A stretch of 64,000 bases of DNA from Marinicauda algicola (GCF_017161425.1 NZ_CP071057.1:3039501-3103500); one strand, 5' to 3'. Counted from the first letter of the stretch, positions 9,470-19,174 are shown. Made by a program: numbers and translations. The notes: a model not told the origin generated them from the letters alone.

Positions 9470-9964
9470 ATGCTGCGTTCCGCTGTTTTCGCCGCCTGCC
9501 TGGCGGCCTTGCCCGTCTCGGCGGTGCATGCCCAGGAGACGATCGACGAGACGATGGAGGCGCTTTACGCCTCGATTTCCGGCCCCGTCGGCGCGCCGCG
9601 CGATTTCGACATGCTGCGCAGCCTGTTCCTGGAGGGCGCGGTGATGGGCTTCGTGGCGCCGGGCGAGGAGGGCGAGGTACGCGCCCGCACCTTCACCGTG
9701 GAAGGCTATATCGAGAACAACGCCGACAGGCTGGTAGAGGTCGGTTTCGTCGAGACCGAGACGCGCCGGCAGACCTGGGTCTATGGCGAGCTGGCCACCG
9801 TGTACAGCGCCTATGAGGGCCTGCGCAGCGATACCGGCGAGACGATCGTGAGCGGCATCAACGTGCTGACCCTGCTGGAGACCGATGAAGGCTGGAAGAT
9901 CGCCTCGATCCTGTGGCGCCCGGCCGATGCCGAGTGGCCGGTCGAGCGCGGGTTCGGGGAGTAG
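9470..9964 (+). CDS. Secreted NTF2/SnoaL-like protein
   Basis: This protein of 164 residues has a cleavable signal peptide (MLRSAVFAACLAALPVSAVHAQ, cut after AQ at about 22). The rest has the pattern of the NTF2-like cone fold: a helical start (ALYASISGPVGAPRDFDMLRSLF), a middle segment, and a C-terminal sheet ending in WKIASILWRP, as in SnoaL or DUF4440-type proteins. No catalytic residue can be assigned with confidence. It is 9 bases upstream of the AraC gene and may share its transcript. Confidence 0.65.
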   Translation: MLRSAVFAACLAALPVSAVHAQETIDETMEALYASISGPVGAPRDFDMLRSLFLEGAVMGFVAPGEEGEVRARTFTVEGYIENNADRLVEVGFVETETRRQTWVYGELATVYSAYEGLRSDTGETIVSGINVLTLLETDEGWKIASILWRPADAEWPVERGFGE

Positions 9965-9973
9965 GGTCCGGCC

Positions 9974-10987
9974 ATGCCGGCCGGCGATGCGGTCCTGCTC
10001 GGATTCGCCCTGATCGGGGTGTTCAATGCGGCGCTGCTGACCCTGGCCTACACCGCCGCGGTGCTGCGCCGGCGCGAGCTGCTCTTCTTCTGGCCGCTGG
10101 CCGTGCTCGCGGCGACCGCCAGCATCATCATCGGGCTGATCGCCGGCGAGCATGCCGGAATGTTCGACGGCCTGCGCAATCTCGAACTCGCCCTGACCGC
10201 GCTCAGCGGCGCGCTCCTGATCGACGGCGTGAGCCGTGCGGTCGGGCGGGGCCCGTTGCGCGCCGGCTATCCCGTGACCCTGCTGGCGCTCGCGCTCGCC
10301 CTGTTCGCGATCGAGCCGGCGGGAGGGTCCCCGCTCTCCCTCGTGCTCGGACTGCAGTGGGGGTTCACCGCGCTGGGCCTGCTGATCTACTGGCGCGCGC
10401 CGGGCGCGCCTCCGACCCGGCCCGTCGCCCGCCTCGTGCTCGCCTTCTTCGTCTTCGTGCATGGCGCGCAGATCGCGCGGATCGCGCTGCCCGTCCTGAT
10501 GCGCGACGCCGTGCCGCTCGCCCTGTCGATCGGATTTGCGGCGCTCACCACGATCCTCCTGGTCAGCTCGGCCGGGCTGGAGCGGCGCCTGCGCCGGCTG
10601 GCCTCGCCGGAGGGCGGGCGCGATGTCCGCGCGGAGCTTCGCGCCTTCCTGGCGAAGGGCGGCTTCGCCGATCCCGATCTGAAGCTGGCCGATGCCGCTG
10701 CCGGCCTCGCGACGACACCGGACGCGCTGTCGGCGGCGCTGGCCTGGCACGGCACGAGCTTCCAGGCCGAACTCACCGAGTTCCGCCTCGAGCACGCGGC
10801 GGGACTGCTGGGCGACCCGGCGGAGGCGCGCACCTCGGTCGAGGCGATCGGGCTGCTGAGCGGTTTCGCCTCGCGGTCGGGCTTCTACGACGCCTTCGGC
10901 CGCCGCTTCGGCGAGAGCCCTGCCGCCTGGCGCAGGGCCCGCATGTCCGGTCGCGCCGAACGGACAAGCAATCCTTTGAATTCCTGA
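9974..10987 (+). CDS. AraC family regulator with membrane-embedded N-terminus
   Basis: Of 337 residues, the first 200 hold about seven hydrophobic segments, and the last 100 form an AraC-type DNA-binding domain. The second helix-turn-helix is clear in LLSGFASRSGFYDAFGRRFG followed by ESPAAWRRAR. This architecture, with an integral membrane sensor fused to AraC, is widespread in marine alphaproteobacteria; the signal is unknown. It is followed by a beta-lactamase-fold hydrolase on the same strand, 58 bases away, which is a plausible target. Confidence 0.82.
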   Translation: MPAGDAVLLGFALIGVFNAALLTLAYTAAVLRRRELLFFWPLAVLAATASIIIGLIAGEHAGMFDGLRNLELALTALSGALLIDGVSRAVGRGPLRAGYPVTLLALALALFAIEPAGGSPLSLVLGLQWGFTALGLLIYWRAPGAPPTRPVARLVLAFFVFVHGAQIARIALPVLMRDAVPLALSIGFAALTTILLVSSAGLERRLRRLASPEGGRDVRAELRAFLAKGGFADPDLKLADAAAGLATTPDALSAALAWHGTSFQAELTEFRLEHAAGLLGDPAEARTSVEAIGLLSGFASRSGFYDAFGRRFGESPAAWRRARMSGRAERTSNPLNS

Positions 10988-11045
10988 CCCGTCCGGGCGT
11001 CCTCTGAGCCATGGGCGCGCTTTCGCACGCCCGGATTCGGAGGAC

Positions 11046-12239
11046 ATGATGATCCGCACACTCTTCGGCAGCCTCGCAATTCTCGCCGCGTCCGGAGCAG
11101 CCTGGCCGCAGCAACCGCCGGCACCGGAGTGGCCGGCCTGCGGAACGGTGGAGACGCTGCCCCGCGAACACTGGCCGGCGCCCGACCCGCGCGGCTGGGA
11201 CACCGGCCGGCTGGAGCGCGCCCGGGGCTATTTCGAGACGCTGGACAGTGCCGCCTTCATGGTCGTCCACCGCGGCGAGCCGGTGATCGCCTGGGGCGAT
11301 ATCGACGTGCGCTACACCGTGCAGTCGATGCGCAAGCCGCTGGTCGGCGCGATCATCGGCCAGCTCGTCGCCGAAGGGGCCCTCGATCTCGACGCGACGC
11401 TCGCCGGGATGGGCATCGACGACAGCGATCCCGCCCTGACCGAAGAGGAGCGCCAGGCCACGCTGCGCGACCTGCTGCTCAGCCGCTCGGGGATCATGCA
11501 CGACGCCAATTACGAGGTCGGCGGATGGCGCGACCTGCGCATCGGCGTGCGCGAGCGCCAGCCGGCTGGGTCGTTCCGCGGCAACTGGGTGTACAACAAC
11601 TGGGACTTCAACGCGCTGGGGACCATCGCGGAGCAGGGCGGGCGCGACACGCTCGGCGCGCTGTTCCGCGACCGGGTGGCCGGGCCGCTCGGCATGGAGG
11701 ATTTCCGCGTCTTCGACGTGACCTATTCGGAGCGCGGCAGCCGCGCGCAGCAGTTCTTCGGCTACGGTTCGGACCATCCCGCCTACATGTTCGAGATGAG
11801 CACGCGCGATCTCGCCCGCTTCGCGACGCTCTATCTCAATTGCGGGCGCTGGGACGGGCGAGAGGTCGTGCCGGAAGCCTGGGTGCGCGAGAGCATCGCG
11901 GGCGTGGACACCTATATCGGCCTGTCGCAGAACGCCTATACCGGGTTCGACCGCTACGGCTATCTGTGGTGGGTCGAGGATGGCGGCGAGCGGCCGCGCT
12001 TCCCCCAGCTCGAAGCGGCGCAGCCCTTCTACGGGGCGAGCGGCAACCGGGGCCATTTCATGCTGGTCTTCCCGCACCTGGATCTCGTCATCGTCCACCA
12101 GCCGCCCACGCTGGGCGGGATCGGCTTCGAGGCCCAGGCCGACCGCTTCCGCAACGGCACCCCCGGTGTGGAGGATGAGGATTTCGAGCGCCTCGTGGGC
12201 ATGGTGCTGATGGCCCATCCCGAGGCGGGCGGAAGGTAG
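11046..12239 (+). CDS. Serine hydrolase, beta-lactamase/DD-peptidase fold
   Basis: This product of 397 residues has a signal peptide. The active-site SxxK motif is SMRK (VQSMRKPLVGAII) and the second motif is YNN in WVYNNWDF, as in class C beta-lactamase-like esterases and peptidases. The third motif is less clear; a GNRGHF stretch near the C-terminus may serve. An exported esterase or D-amino acid peptidase is the best guess, and true beta-lactamase activity should not be assumed. The ORF starts with two Met codons (11046 and 11049). Confidence 0.8.
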   Translation: MMIRTLFGSLAILAASGAAWPQQPPAPEWPACGTVETLPREHWPAPDPRGWDTGRLERARGYFETLDSAAFMVVHRGEPVIAWGDIDVRYTVQSMRKPLVGAIIGQLVAEGALDLDATLAGMGIDDSDPALTEEERQATLRDLLLSRSGIMHDANYEVGGWRDLRIGVRERQPAGSFRGNWVYNNWDFNALGTIAEQGGRDTLGALFRDRVAGPLGMEDFRVFDVTYSERGSRAQQFFGYGSDHPAYMFEMSTRDLARFATLYLNCGRWDGREVVPEAWVRESIAGVDTYIGLSQNAYTGFDRYGYLWWVEDGGERPRFPQLEAAQPFYGASGNRGHFMLVFPHLDLVIVHQPPTLGGIGFEAQADRFRNGTPGVEDEDFERLVGMVLMAHPEAGGR

Positions 12240-12250
12240 CCGGCAATGAA

Positions 12251-12278
12251 AAACCCCGGACGCGGGCGTCCGGGGTTT
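12251..12278. terminator. Bidirectional hairpin terminator
   Basis: A perfect 13-bp stem (AAACCCCGGACGC at 12251-12263 and its complement at 12266-12278) lies between the hydrolase gene and the convergent etfA. A-rich and T-rich edges on both sides make it suitable for both directions. Confidence 0.85.
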
Positions 12279-12304
12279 GTCGTTTCGGCGAGAAGCGCCC
12301 GGCC

Positions 12305-13249
12305 CTAGTAGCCGTGCTTCTCGAGCTCCTTCTCCAGCTCCGGCACCGCCTGGAAAAGGTCGGCGACGAGGCCGTAATCGGCCACCTGGAAGATCGGGGC
12401 CTCCTCGTCCTTGTTGATCGCGACGATCACCTTGGAGTCCTTCATGCCCGCCAGGTGCTGGATCGCGCCGGAAATGCCGACCGCGATGTAGAGCTCCGGG
12501 GCGACGACCTTGCCGGTCTGGCCGACCTGGTAGTCGTTCGGGACGTAGCCGGCATCCACCGCCGCGCGCGAGGCGCCGACGGCGGCGTTGAGCTTGTCGG
12601 CGACCTTCTCCAGGATCGCGAAATTCTCGCCCGAGCCCATGCCGCGCCCGCCGGAGATGACGATCTTGGCGGCGGAGAGTTCGGGGCGGTCGGACTTCGA
12701 CAGCTCCTCGGAGACATAGCGCGACTTGGCCGACTGTTCGGGCGCGTCGAGCGATTCCACCGGCGCGGCGCTGTCCTGGTCGCCCGCCTTCTCGAACGTG
12801 GTCGGGCGGATGGTGAGCACCTTCTTCGCGTCCGACGACTTCACCGTCATCATCGCGTTGCCGGCATAGATCGGGCGCACGAAGGTGTCCGCGCTCTCCA
12901 CGCTGGTGATGTCGGAGATCTGCATCACGTCGAGCTTTGCCGCGATGCGGGGCATGAAGTTCTTCCCCGCCGTCGTGGCCGGCGCGAGGATCGCGTCATA
13001 GCCGTCGGCGATCTTCAGCACGAGCGGCTCGACGGCCTCGGCGAGCTTCTTCTCCAGGGCCTCGCCCTCGGCGGTGAGGACCTTCTTCACCCCGTCGATC
13101 CTGCCGGCGGCCTCGGCGACCCTGGCGGCGTTCTCGCCAGCGACGAGGACATGGATGTCCCCGCCGATCTTCTTCGCGGCGGTGACGGCGGCGCGGGTGG
13201 CCTCGTTGAGCTCACCGCCCGCATGTTCGGCGATAACCAGTACGGACAT
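12305..13249 (-). CDS. etfA: Electron transfer flavoprotein alpha subunit
   Basis: This is the FixB/EtfA subunit of 314 residues that binds FAD and passes electrons from acyl-CoA dehydrogenases to ETF:quinone oxidoreductase. The C-terminal FAD domain is clear: [14 protein letters not shown], then [29 protein letters not shown] and [20 protein letters not shown]. Its start follows the etfB stop by one base, so the two are translated from one mRNA. The partner dehydrogenases are not in the window, although the acyl-CoA catabolic locus at the right end would feed this carrier. Confidence 0.95.
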   Translation of the reverse strand: MSVLVIAEHAGGELNEATRAAVTAAKKIGGDIHVLVAGENAARVAEAAGRIDGVKKVLTAEGEALEKKLAEAVEPLVLKIADGYDAILAPATTAGKNFMPRIAAKLDVMQISDITSVESADTFVRPIYAGNAMMTVKSSDAKKVLTIRPTTFEKAGDQDSAAPVESLDAPEQSAKSRYVSEELSKSDRPELSAAKIVISGGRGMGSGENFAILEKVADKLNAAVGASRAAVDAGYVPNDYQVGQTGKVVAPELYIAVGISGAIQHLAGMKDSKVIVAINKDEEAPIFQVADYGLVADLFQAVPELEKELEKHGY

Positions 13250-13250
13250 G

Positions 13251-14000
13251 TCAGATCACCCCCGCTTCGTTCTTCAGCTTGTCGACGAGTTCGGCGACGG
13301 ATTCCACCTTCACCCCGCCCTTGCGCTTGGGCGGCTCGGTGACCTTGACCACCTGCAGGCGCGGCGCGATGTCGACGCCGTAATCGTCCGGGCTCTTGAC
13401 GTCGATCGGCTTCCTCTTGGCCTTCATGATGTTGGGCAGGGAGGCGTAGCGCGGCTCGTTCAGGCGCAGGTCGGCGGTGACCACGGCCGGGGTCGCGATC
13501 GCCACGGTCTGCAGGCCGCCGTCGATCTCGCGGGTGACCCTCAGCTCGCCGTTCTCGGCGACGACCTCGGAGGCGAACGTGCCCTGCGGCCAGCCCAGCA
13601 GCGCGGCCAGCATCTGGCCGGTGGCGTTGGAATCGTCGTCGATGGCCTGCTTGCCCATCATGACGAGATTCGGATTCTCCTCGCCGACGACCTTGGCCAG
13701 CAGCTTGGCGACGCCCAGCGGCTCGACGGTCTGGTCGGTCTGGATGAGGATGCCGCGATCGGCGCCCATGGCGAGCGCGGTGCGGATCGTCTCCTGGGCC
13801 TGGGCCGGACCGATCGAGACCACGACGATCTCCTCGGCGGCGCCCTTCTCCTTCATCCGGATCGCCTCTTCCACGGCGATCTCGCAGAAGGGGTTCATGC
13901 TCATCTTGACGTTGGCGAGATCCACCCCGCTCTGATCCGGCTTGACCCGGACCTTAACATTGTAGTCGACCACCCGTTTGACGGGGACGAGGATTTTCAT
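13251..14000 (-). CDS. etfB: Electron transfer flavoprotein beta subunit
   Basis: This FixA/EtfB subunit of 249 residues binds AMP and completes the ETF heterodimer. Family features are the N-terminus [33 protein letters not shown], the loop around [11 protein letters not shown] and the ETF beta signature region near [19 protein letters not shown]. The ATG at 14000 gives the normal N-terminus; the 25 codons upstream in frame are not family-like. It is the promoter-proximal gene of the etfBA pair. Confidence 0.95.
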   Translation of the reverse strand: MKILVPVKRVVDYNVKVRVKPDQSGVDLANVKMSMNPFCEIAVEEAIRMKEKGAAEEIVVVSIGPAQAQETIRTALAMGADRGILIQTDQTVEPLGVAKLLAKVVGEENPNLVMMGKQAIDDDSNATGQMLAALLGWPQGTFASEVVAENGELRVTREIDGGLQTVAIATPAVVTADLRLNEPRYASLPNIMKAKRKPIDVKSPDDYGVDIAPRLQVVKVTEPPKRKGGVKVESVAELVDKLKNEAGVI

Positions 14001-14218
14001 CGACGGCTCCGGTTTCGACTCTGGCGGGGGGAAGGCGGAGCGATACCGCGATCCCGCCGCGCTCTGACAGGACATGCGTGAGAATAGGCGCGGAACCTGC
14101 CCGCGCCCACCTCAGAAGTCAACGCGCGGCAGGCGGTCGCATGAACGCCGTTCACTGCCTCTCGGACAAGGGGTCGAGCCTGGCTCGGGAACTCGGCGCG
14201 TGCGCGACGGGTGAGCGC

Positions 14219-14243
14219 GGCCGGCCCGCATTGCGGACCGGCC
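14219..14243 (-). terminator. Possible hairpin terminator after yceI
   Basis: The 11-bp arms 14219-14229 and 14233-14243 (one G-T pair) close a 3-base loop, about 30 bases beyond the yceI stop. No T-run follows, so the call is weak. The rest of 14001-14273 shows nothing else I can name. Confidence 0.35.
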
Positions 14244-14273
14244 CGGCTCGGAACGCCAGCGATGGCGTGCGGC

Positions 14274-14903
14274 CTACTCGTCGGCGCCTTCGGCCCCGTC
14301 CTCGTCGGTAACGAGGCTCAGCTCGGTCTCGATGTAGATCTCCACCTCGTCGGAGACCGCCGGGGCGGCGTAGCCCATGTTCCAGTCCGAGCGCAGCACC
14401 GTTCCGCGCGCGGAGAAGCCGGCGGTGGGCACTTCGCTGAAGGGATGGGGGGCACGCTTGTTCAGCTCGACCTCGAGCGTCACCGGGTTCGTGATGCCGC
14501 GAATGGTGAGATCGCCGGTCATCGTGCCGGTCTGGCCGTCCTCGGTCTCGAACGCGGTCGCCACGAAGCGCGCCTGGGGATATTCGGCGGTGAGGAAGAA
14601 ATCGTCCGAGTTCAGGTGCGCGATGAAGCGTTCCTGGTTCGCGCCGGCCCACAGCCCCTCGGGCAGGGTGAAGGTGACGTCCACCGTGGAGTTCTCCGGC
14701 TCCTCGAAGTCGAGCAGCAGCACGCCCTCGTAATCGGTGAAGTGAAGGGCCTGGCGCGAGAAGCCGAGATGGACCCAGCTCGCGCGGATGGTGGTGTGGT
14801 TCTTGTCGAACTCGTACTCGGCCGGCTCGGCGAACGCGTCCGCGACCGTCATCGGCGCGGTCAGCAGGGCGGCGAGCGAGGCGGCGGCGAAGGCGGTCTT
14901 CAT
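14274..14903 (-). CDS. YceI family periplasmic protein
   Basis: This 209-residue protein has a signal peptide (cut near AFA at about 25) and a YceI lipocalin-like barrel that starts YEFDKNHTTIRASWVHLGFS and has TGDLTIRGITNPVTLEVELN in the middle. YceI proteins bind isoprenoid-type lipids in a periplasmic barrel; here the ligand is unknown. An acidic tail (VTDEDGAEGADE) extends past the usual domain end. The ATG at 14903 has an SD-like GGAG upstream; the longer frame is non-coding in style. It is divergent from the tol operon. Confidence 0.88.
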   Translation of the reverse strand: MKTAFAAASLAALLTAPMTVADAFAEPAEYEFDKNHTTIRASWVHLGFSRQALHFTDYEGVLLLDFEEPENSTVDVTFTLPEGLWAGANQERFIAHLNSDDFFLTAEYPQARFVATAFETEDGQTGTMTGDLTIRGITNPVTLEVELNKRAPHPFSEVPTAGFSARGTVLRSDWNMGYAAPAVSDEVEIYIETELSLVTDEDGAEGADE

Positions 14904-15202
14904 GAGGAGTCTCCCCGAAAAATCGAATGTGCGTCCGTTCGCATGCGGCGGGCTGCCGCACCGGGGCAAGTAGGTCTGCCCGCCGGCCGGTTCCACCGGC
15001 GCGCCTTCACAAATCCGTTTCCGCGCGGGAAAGGATCGCCGCCGCGTGACCCTGACGCCACAGTGCGATCCTTCAAATCGCCGCAATCGAACGGCAAGCC
15101 GCTTGCATGGGCCCCAGCCTTGGCGCTGCTGGCGCAAACCTTTATTCACCATGCTCTGCGACAGGCTCATATCCGGGCCGCGAGGGGAGAAGCGAGACCA
15201 TC

Positions 15203-15856
15203 ATGGAAAGCGTAGCCGTCGATCTGGCCGCACCGGCCCACGATCTCTCGATCGTGTATCTGTTCATGCGCGCCGACATCGTGGTGAAGACGGTGATGGC
15301 GATCCTCGCCTTCATGTCGGTCTGGTCCTGGGCGATCGCGATCGAGAAGGCGATGCAGCTCCGCGGCGTTCACGCCCGCGCGCGTCATTTCGAGAACGAG
15401 TTCTGGAGCGGGTCCAAGCTGGAAGAGCTGGAAAAGCGCTACGGGCGCGATCCCAAGGATCCGTTCGGCCGCGTCCTCGCCGCCGCGATGCGCGACTGGG
15501 ACGGCTATGCCGTGGCCAAGTCCGCCGGCGCGGAAGCCAACCGGGAGCTGACCAAGCTGGAAAGCGGGCTGGGGATCCTGGCCATCATCGGTTCGACCGC
15601 GCCCTTCGTCGGGCTGTTCGGAACGGTCTGGGGGATCATGAACTCCTTCCGCGCCATCGCCGCGAGCCAGGACACCAATCTCGCCGTCGTCGCGCCGGGC
15701 ATCGCCGAGGCCCTGTTCGCCACCGCGCTCGGCCTGCTGGCCGCGATTCCGGCGGTGATGTTCTTCAACGCGCTGTCCTCGAACCTGTCGAAGTACGCCG
15801 CGCGCCTGGAAGGCTTCGTCGACGACCTGTCCGCCCTCGCCAGCAAGGAGGGCTGA
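15203..15856 (+). CDS. tolQ: Tol-Pal system proton channel subunit TolQ
   Basis: This inner-membrane protein of 217 residues has the three-segment MotA/TolQ/ExbB plan: first segment at about 25-45, then the pair LGILAIIGSTAPFVGLFGTVWGIM and ALFATALGLLAAIPAVMFFNAL, which form the proton path with TolR. It energises TolA during outer-membrane constriction at division. The ATG at 15203 begins MESVAVDLAAP. It is the first gene of tolQRAB-pal; 14904-15202 upstream must hold the promoter, but I see no convincing consensus boxes there. Confidence 0.92.
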   Translation: MESVAVDLAAPAHDLSIVYLFMRADIVVKTVMAILAFMSVWSWAIAIEKAMQLRGVHARARHFENEFWSGSKLEELEKRYGRDPKDPFGRVLAAAMRDWDGYAVAKSAGAEANRELTKLESGLGILAIIGSTAPFVGLFGTVWGIMNSFRAIAASQDTNLAVVAPGIAEALFATALGLLAAIPAVMFFNALSSNLSKYAARLEGFVDDLSALASKEG

Positions 15857-15861
15857 GCCCC

Positions 15862-16296
15862 ATGGCCGGCAATCTCGACATGGGCCGCAGCAGCGGCGGG
15901 CGCCGGGCCTGGAAGCCGAAGGCGGAGATCAACGTCACCCCGTTCGTCGACGTGATGCTGGTGCTGCTCATCGTGTTCATGGTGACCGCGCCGCTGCTGA
16001 CCGTGGGCGTCGAGGTCGACCTGCCCGACACCGAGGCGCGCGCGATGACCACCTCGGAGGAGCCGCTGACCCTGACCGTCCAGGCCGACGGCACGCTGTT
16101 CCTGCAGGAGACGCAGGTGAGCTTCGAGGAACTCATCCCGCGCCTCAGGGCGATCTCGGGAACCGGATCGCAGGCGCGCGTCTATATCCGCGCCGACGAG
16201 GGGGCCGAATACGGTGACGTCATGCGCGTGCTCGCGCGGGTCTCGGCGGCCGGCTACGGCAATCTGGGCCTCGTCACCGATCCGGAGCGCGAGTAG
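15862..16296 (+). CDS. tolR: Tol-Pal system protein TolR
   Basis: This 144-residue ExbD/TolR protein has a short cytoplasmic N-terminus, one membrane segment (about 29-47) and a periplasmic domain. The protonatable Asp is D30 in INVTPFVDVMLVLLIVFMV. It couples the proton flux through TolQ to TolA. The gene starts 5 bases after tolQ stops and is followed by tolA after 17 bases, as in a single transcript. Confidence 0.94.
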   Translation: MAGNLDMGRSSGGRRAWKPKAEINVTPFVDVMLVLLIVFMVTAPLLTVGVEVDLPDTEARAMTTSEEPLTLTVQADGTLFLQETQVSFEELIPRLRAISGTGSQARVYIRADEGAEYGDVMRVLARVSAAGYGNLGLVTDPERE

Positions 16297-16313
16297 GTAA
16301 AGGCAGACGCCTG

Positions 16314-17147
16314 ATGCGATCGCTTTTCGCCGTCATCGTTTCCATCGGCCTGCATGTCGGGCTGGCGGCGTCGGCGTTCATCTATTTTCCCCAGGCCTTC
16401 TCTGCCCTCGAGCGCACGCGCATCGTGCCGGTCGACCTCGTCACGCTCGCGCCCGAGACCAATGTGCGCGCCGCCCGCCCGGAGCCCGAGCCGGTCGAGG
16501 AGGAGCCCGAGGCGGAGCCCGTGCCGGAACCGGAAACGGTCGAGGAAGAGATCGTCCCCGAAGAGACCGCGCCCGAGCCCGAGCCGGAGATCATCCCGCC
16601 CGAGCCCGAGCCCGAACCGGAACCCGAGACGCAGCCGGAAGCCGAACCCGCCGTCGAGGAACCCGAACCCGAGCCTGAGCCGGAACCGCGCCGGCCCGAG
16701 CCCCGGTCCGAGCCCCGTCGCGAGGAAGGCCTCGATCTCGACCGGCTGAGCAGCCTCGTCGACCGGGCGCGCGAGACCTCCGCGCCGCGCGGCCAGGCCG
16801 ATGCCGGCGAGACCCGCCAGGGCGCCGGAGCGGGCACGGCGATGACGGCGACGCTGTCGGACATGATGGCCTCCCAGATCGCGCGCTGCCTGAGGAGCTC
16901 GGCCGACGCGCCGGCCGACATGGATCTCGCCGTGCTGGTGGAGGTGCGCCTCAATCGCGACGGCACGCTCGCCGGCCCGCCGCGCCTGGTGCAGGAGGCG
17001 CGCGTGATGGGCTCGACCAATCCCTATCTGCGAGTCGCGGGCCAGCGGGCCCTTCGCGCCGTCATCGACTGCGCGCCCTACCGCATGCCGGCCGAGGCCT
17101 ATCAGCAATGGCGCCTTCTTGAGGTCAATGTTGACCCGCAAAGATGA
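16314..17147 (+). CDS. tolA: Tol-Pal system protein TolA (proline/glutamate-rich)
   Basis: This 277-residue TonB-like protein spans the periplasm. It has one N-terminal membrane segment (about 3-24), a long linker (about 55-135) of repeated Pro-Glu units such as EPEPEPEPE, and a C-terminal domain with two Cys (CLRSS and IDCAPYRMP) that contacts TolB and Pal. The linker is of the proline-rich TonB style and not the Ala/Lys helix of enterobacterial TolA; this is common in alphaproteobacteria. Position in the operon decides TolA over TonB. Confidence 0.88.
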   Translation: MRSLFAVIVSIGLHVGLAASAFIYFPQAFSALERTRIVPVDLVTLAPETNVRAARPEPEPVEEEPEAEPVPEPETVEEEIVPEETAPEPEPEIIPPEPEPEPEPETQPEAEPAVEEPEPEPEPEPRRPEPRSEPRREEGLDLDRLSSLVDRARETSAPRGQADAGETRQGAGAGTAMTATLSDMMASQIARCLRSSADAPADMDLAVLVEVRLNRDGTLAGPPRLVQEARVMGSTNPYLRVAGQRALRAVIDCAPYRMPAEAYQQWRLLEVNVDPQR

Positions 17148-17184
17148 TACGAAGAACGCGAACCCGAGGACACCGGAGCCTGTC

Positions 17185-18531
17185 ATGACCGCCGTGAGAT
17201 ACGCCTTCGCCTCCCTGCTCGGCCTTCTTTTCCTCGCCGCCGGCGCGGCGGCGCAGACCCCGCTGCGCGTCGACGTGACCGAGGGCCATCTCGATCCGCT
17301 GCCGATCGCCATCGTCGAGTTCGTCGGCGAGGAGGCCGCCGCGCTCGAGGCCGGGGCCGACATCGCGCGGGTGGTGACGAACGATCTGGAGAGCACCGGC
17401 CTGTTCGCGCCGCTCGATCCGGAGGCCTTCATCGAGGAGATCGGCGACATCGATCTCAGGCCCCGCTTCGCCGACTGGCGGGTGATCAATGCCAAGGCGC
17501 TGCTGGTCGGCCGCGTGACGATCGCCGAGGACGGGCGGCTTCTGGTCGCCTTCCGGCTCTGGGACACGGTCACCGAGACCCAGCTTCTCGGCCTGCAGTT
17601 CGTCTCCGTGCCGGAGAACTGGCGCCGGGTGGCGCACAAGGTCGCCGACGCGGTCTACGAGGAGTTGACCGGCGAGGAGGGCTATTTCGACACCCGCATC
17701 GTCTATGTCGCCGAGGGCACGGGGCCGGACGGCGAGCCGATCCGCCGCCTGGCGATCATGGACCAGGACGGGGCCAACCCCTCCTCCCTGACCGACCGCT
17801 CCTACATGGCGCTCCTGCCGAACTTCTCGCCGAGCGCGCAGCAGATCACCTATGTCTCCTTCCGCGACGGCCAGGCGACGACCTATCTCTACGATCTGGA
17901 GACCGGCCGCCAGGAAGCCCTGTTCGATGCCGGGCCCTCGCTCGCCGAGGGCGGGCAGTCGCTGTCCGCGCGCTTCCATCCCAACGGGCGCGAACTCGCC
18001 GTCTCGGCCCAGCGCCGCGGCGGGCACGACATCTTCCGCTTCGATCTCAGGATGCGCACGCTGCGCCAGCTGACGACGCATCCCGCCGACGATGTCGAGC
18101 CGTCCTACTCACCGGACGGCGAGCGCATCGTGTTCTCCTCCTCCAGGGGCGGCAATTCGCAGCTCTACGTGATGAATGCGGACGGCAGCGACCCGACGCG
18201 CATCACCTTCGGGGAAGGGCGCTACTTCACGCCGGTCTGGTCGCCGCGCGGCGATCTGATCGCCTTCACCAAGCAGCATGGCGGCCTGTTCGCGCTCGGC
18301 GTGGTGCGCGCGGACGGCTCGGGCGAGGAGCGCATCCTGTGGGAGGGCTATTTCGTCGACACCCCGACCTGGTCGCCGAACGGGCGGGTGATCTTGTTCA
18401 CCCGCGGCGAGCGCGCGCCGGGCGGAACGCAGTATTCGATCTGGAGCATCGACCTGGCCGGAATCAACCTGAGGCGTATGCCGATCCAGGGCCAGTCATC
18501 CGACCCGGCCTGGTCGCCCTTGATCGACTGA
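17185..18531 (+). CDS. tolB: Tol-Pal system beta-propeller protein TolB
   Basis: This periplasmic protein of 448 residues has a signal peptide, an N-terminal TolB domain (about 25-150, IAIVEFVGEEAAALEAGADI onward) and a six-bladed propeller of TolB/PD40 repeats with LPNFSPSAQQITYVSF, EPSYSPDGERIVFSSSRGG, TPVWSPRGDLIAFT and TPTWSPNGRVILFTRG. It binds Pal and is displaced by TolA. The ATG at 17185 gives a proper signal peptide. Confidence 0.95.
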   Translation: MTAVRYAFASLLGLLFLAAGAAAQTPLRVDVTEGHLDPLPIAIVEFVGEEAAALEAGADIARVVTNDLESTGLFAPLDPEAFIEEIGDIDLRPRFADWRVINAKALLVGRVTIAEDGRLLVAFRLWDTVTETQLLGLQFVSVPENWRRVAHKVADAVYEELTGEEGYFDTRIVYVAEGTGPDGEPIRRLAIMDQDGANPSSLTDRSYMALLPNFSPSAQQITYVSFRDGQATTYLYDLETGRQEALFDAGPSLAEGGQSLSARFHPNGRELAVSAQRRGGHDIFRFDLRMRTLRQLTTHPADDVEPSYSPDGERIVFSSSRGGNSQLYVMNADGSDPTRITFGEGRYFTPVWSPRGDLIAFTKQHGGLFALGVVRADGSGEERILWEGYFVDTPTWSPNGRVILFTRGERAPGGTQYSIWSIDLAGINLRRMPIQGQSSDPAWSPLID

Positions 18532-18658
18532 CGTTTTCGGGGTTAGGCTCCTGTCGAGTAAGCGCGCTAAAAGCTCTCGCTAAGGCGCGCGGAGTGGGGT
18601 ATAGACGCGCGTCCCCGCGGGAAGATCCGCCGGGGCAGTTTAGAGGGACTTCGCCGCC

Positions 18659-19174
18659 ATGAAATTCGCTTATTACGCCGCGGCAGCGGCGCTCGGCCTC
18701 GCGCTGACCGCCTGCGCCAGCCAGCCCGAACCGGAAATCCGGCCCGATCCCGAGCCGGAGCCGCGCGAGGAATATGTCGAGCCGGTCGATCCCGGCCCGA
18801 CCCCCGGCACCGCCGAGCACTTCGAAGCGACCGCGGGCGACCGCGTCTTCTTCGGCTTCGACCGCTATGACCTGACCGCCGAAGCGCGCGAAACGCTCCG
18901 CCGCCAGGCGGCCTGGCTCTCCCAGTATCCGGACGTCCGCGTCCTGATCGCCGGCAATGCCGACGAGCGCGGCACGCGCGAGTACAACCTCGCGCTCGGC
19001 TCGCGCCGTGCGAACGCCGCCCGCGACTACCTGATCAGCCAGGGCGTCGATGCGGCCCGCATCTCCACCGTGTCCTACGGCAAGGAGCGTCCGGTGTGCC
19101 GCGAGTCGACCGAGTCGTGCTGGGCCCTGAACCGGAACGCCACGACGGTCATCCAGGCCGGCATGGCCTCGTAA
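18659..19174 (+). CDS. pal: Peptidoglycan-associated lipoprotein Pal
   Basis: This 171-residue lipoprotein has the lipobox LTAC with Cys19, an acidic Pro-rich linker and an OmpA-like peptidoglycan-binding domain (about 55-168). The binding loop is NADERGTREYNLALGSRRA. It anchors the outer membrane to peptidoglycan and is recruited to the division site by Tol. The 127-base gap after tolB is longer than others in the operon and may hold an extra promoter. Confidence 0.95.
   Translation: MKFAYYAAAAALGLALTACASQPEPEIRPDPEPEPREEYVEPVDPGPTPGTAEHFEATAGDRVFFGFDRYDLTAEARETLRRQAAWLSQYPDVRVLIAGNADERGTREYNLALGSRRANAARDYLISQGVDAARISTVSYGKERPVCRESTESCWALNRNATTVIQAGMAS

Noticed and set aside
16480-16700. 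Repetitive CCCGAGCCCGAG-type DNA
   Set aside because: It is the Pro-Glu linker of TolA; repeats are in frame and expected.
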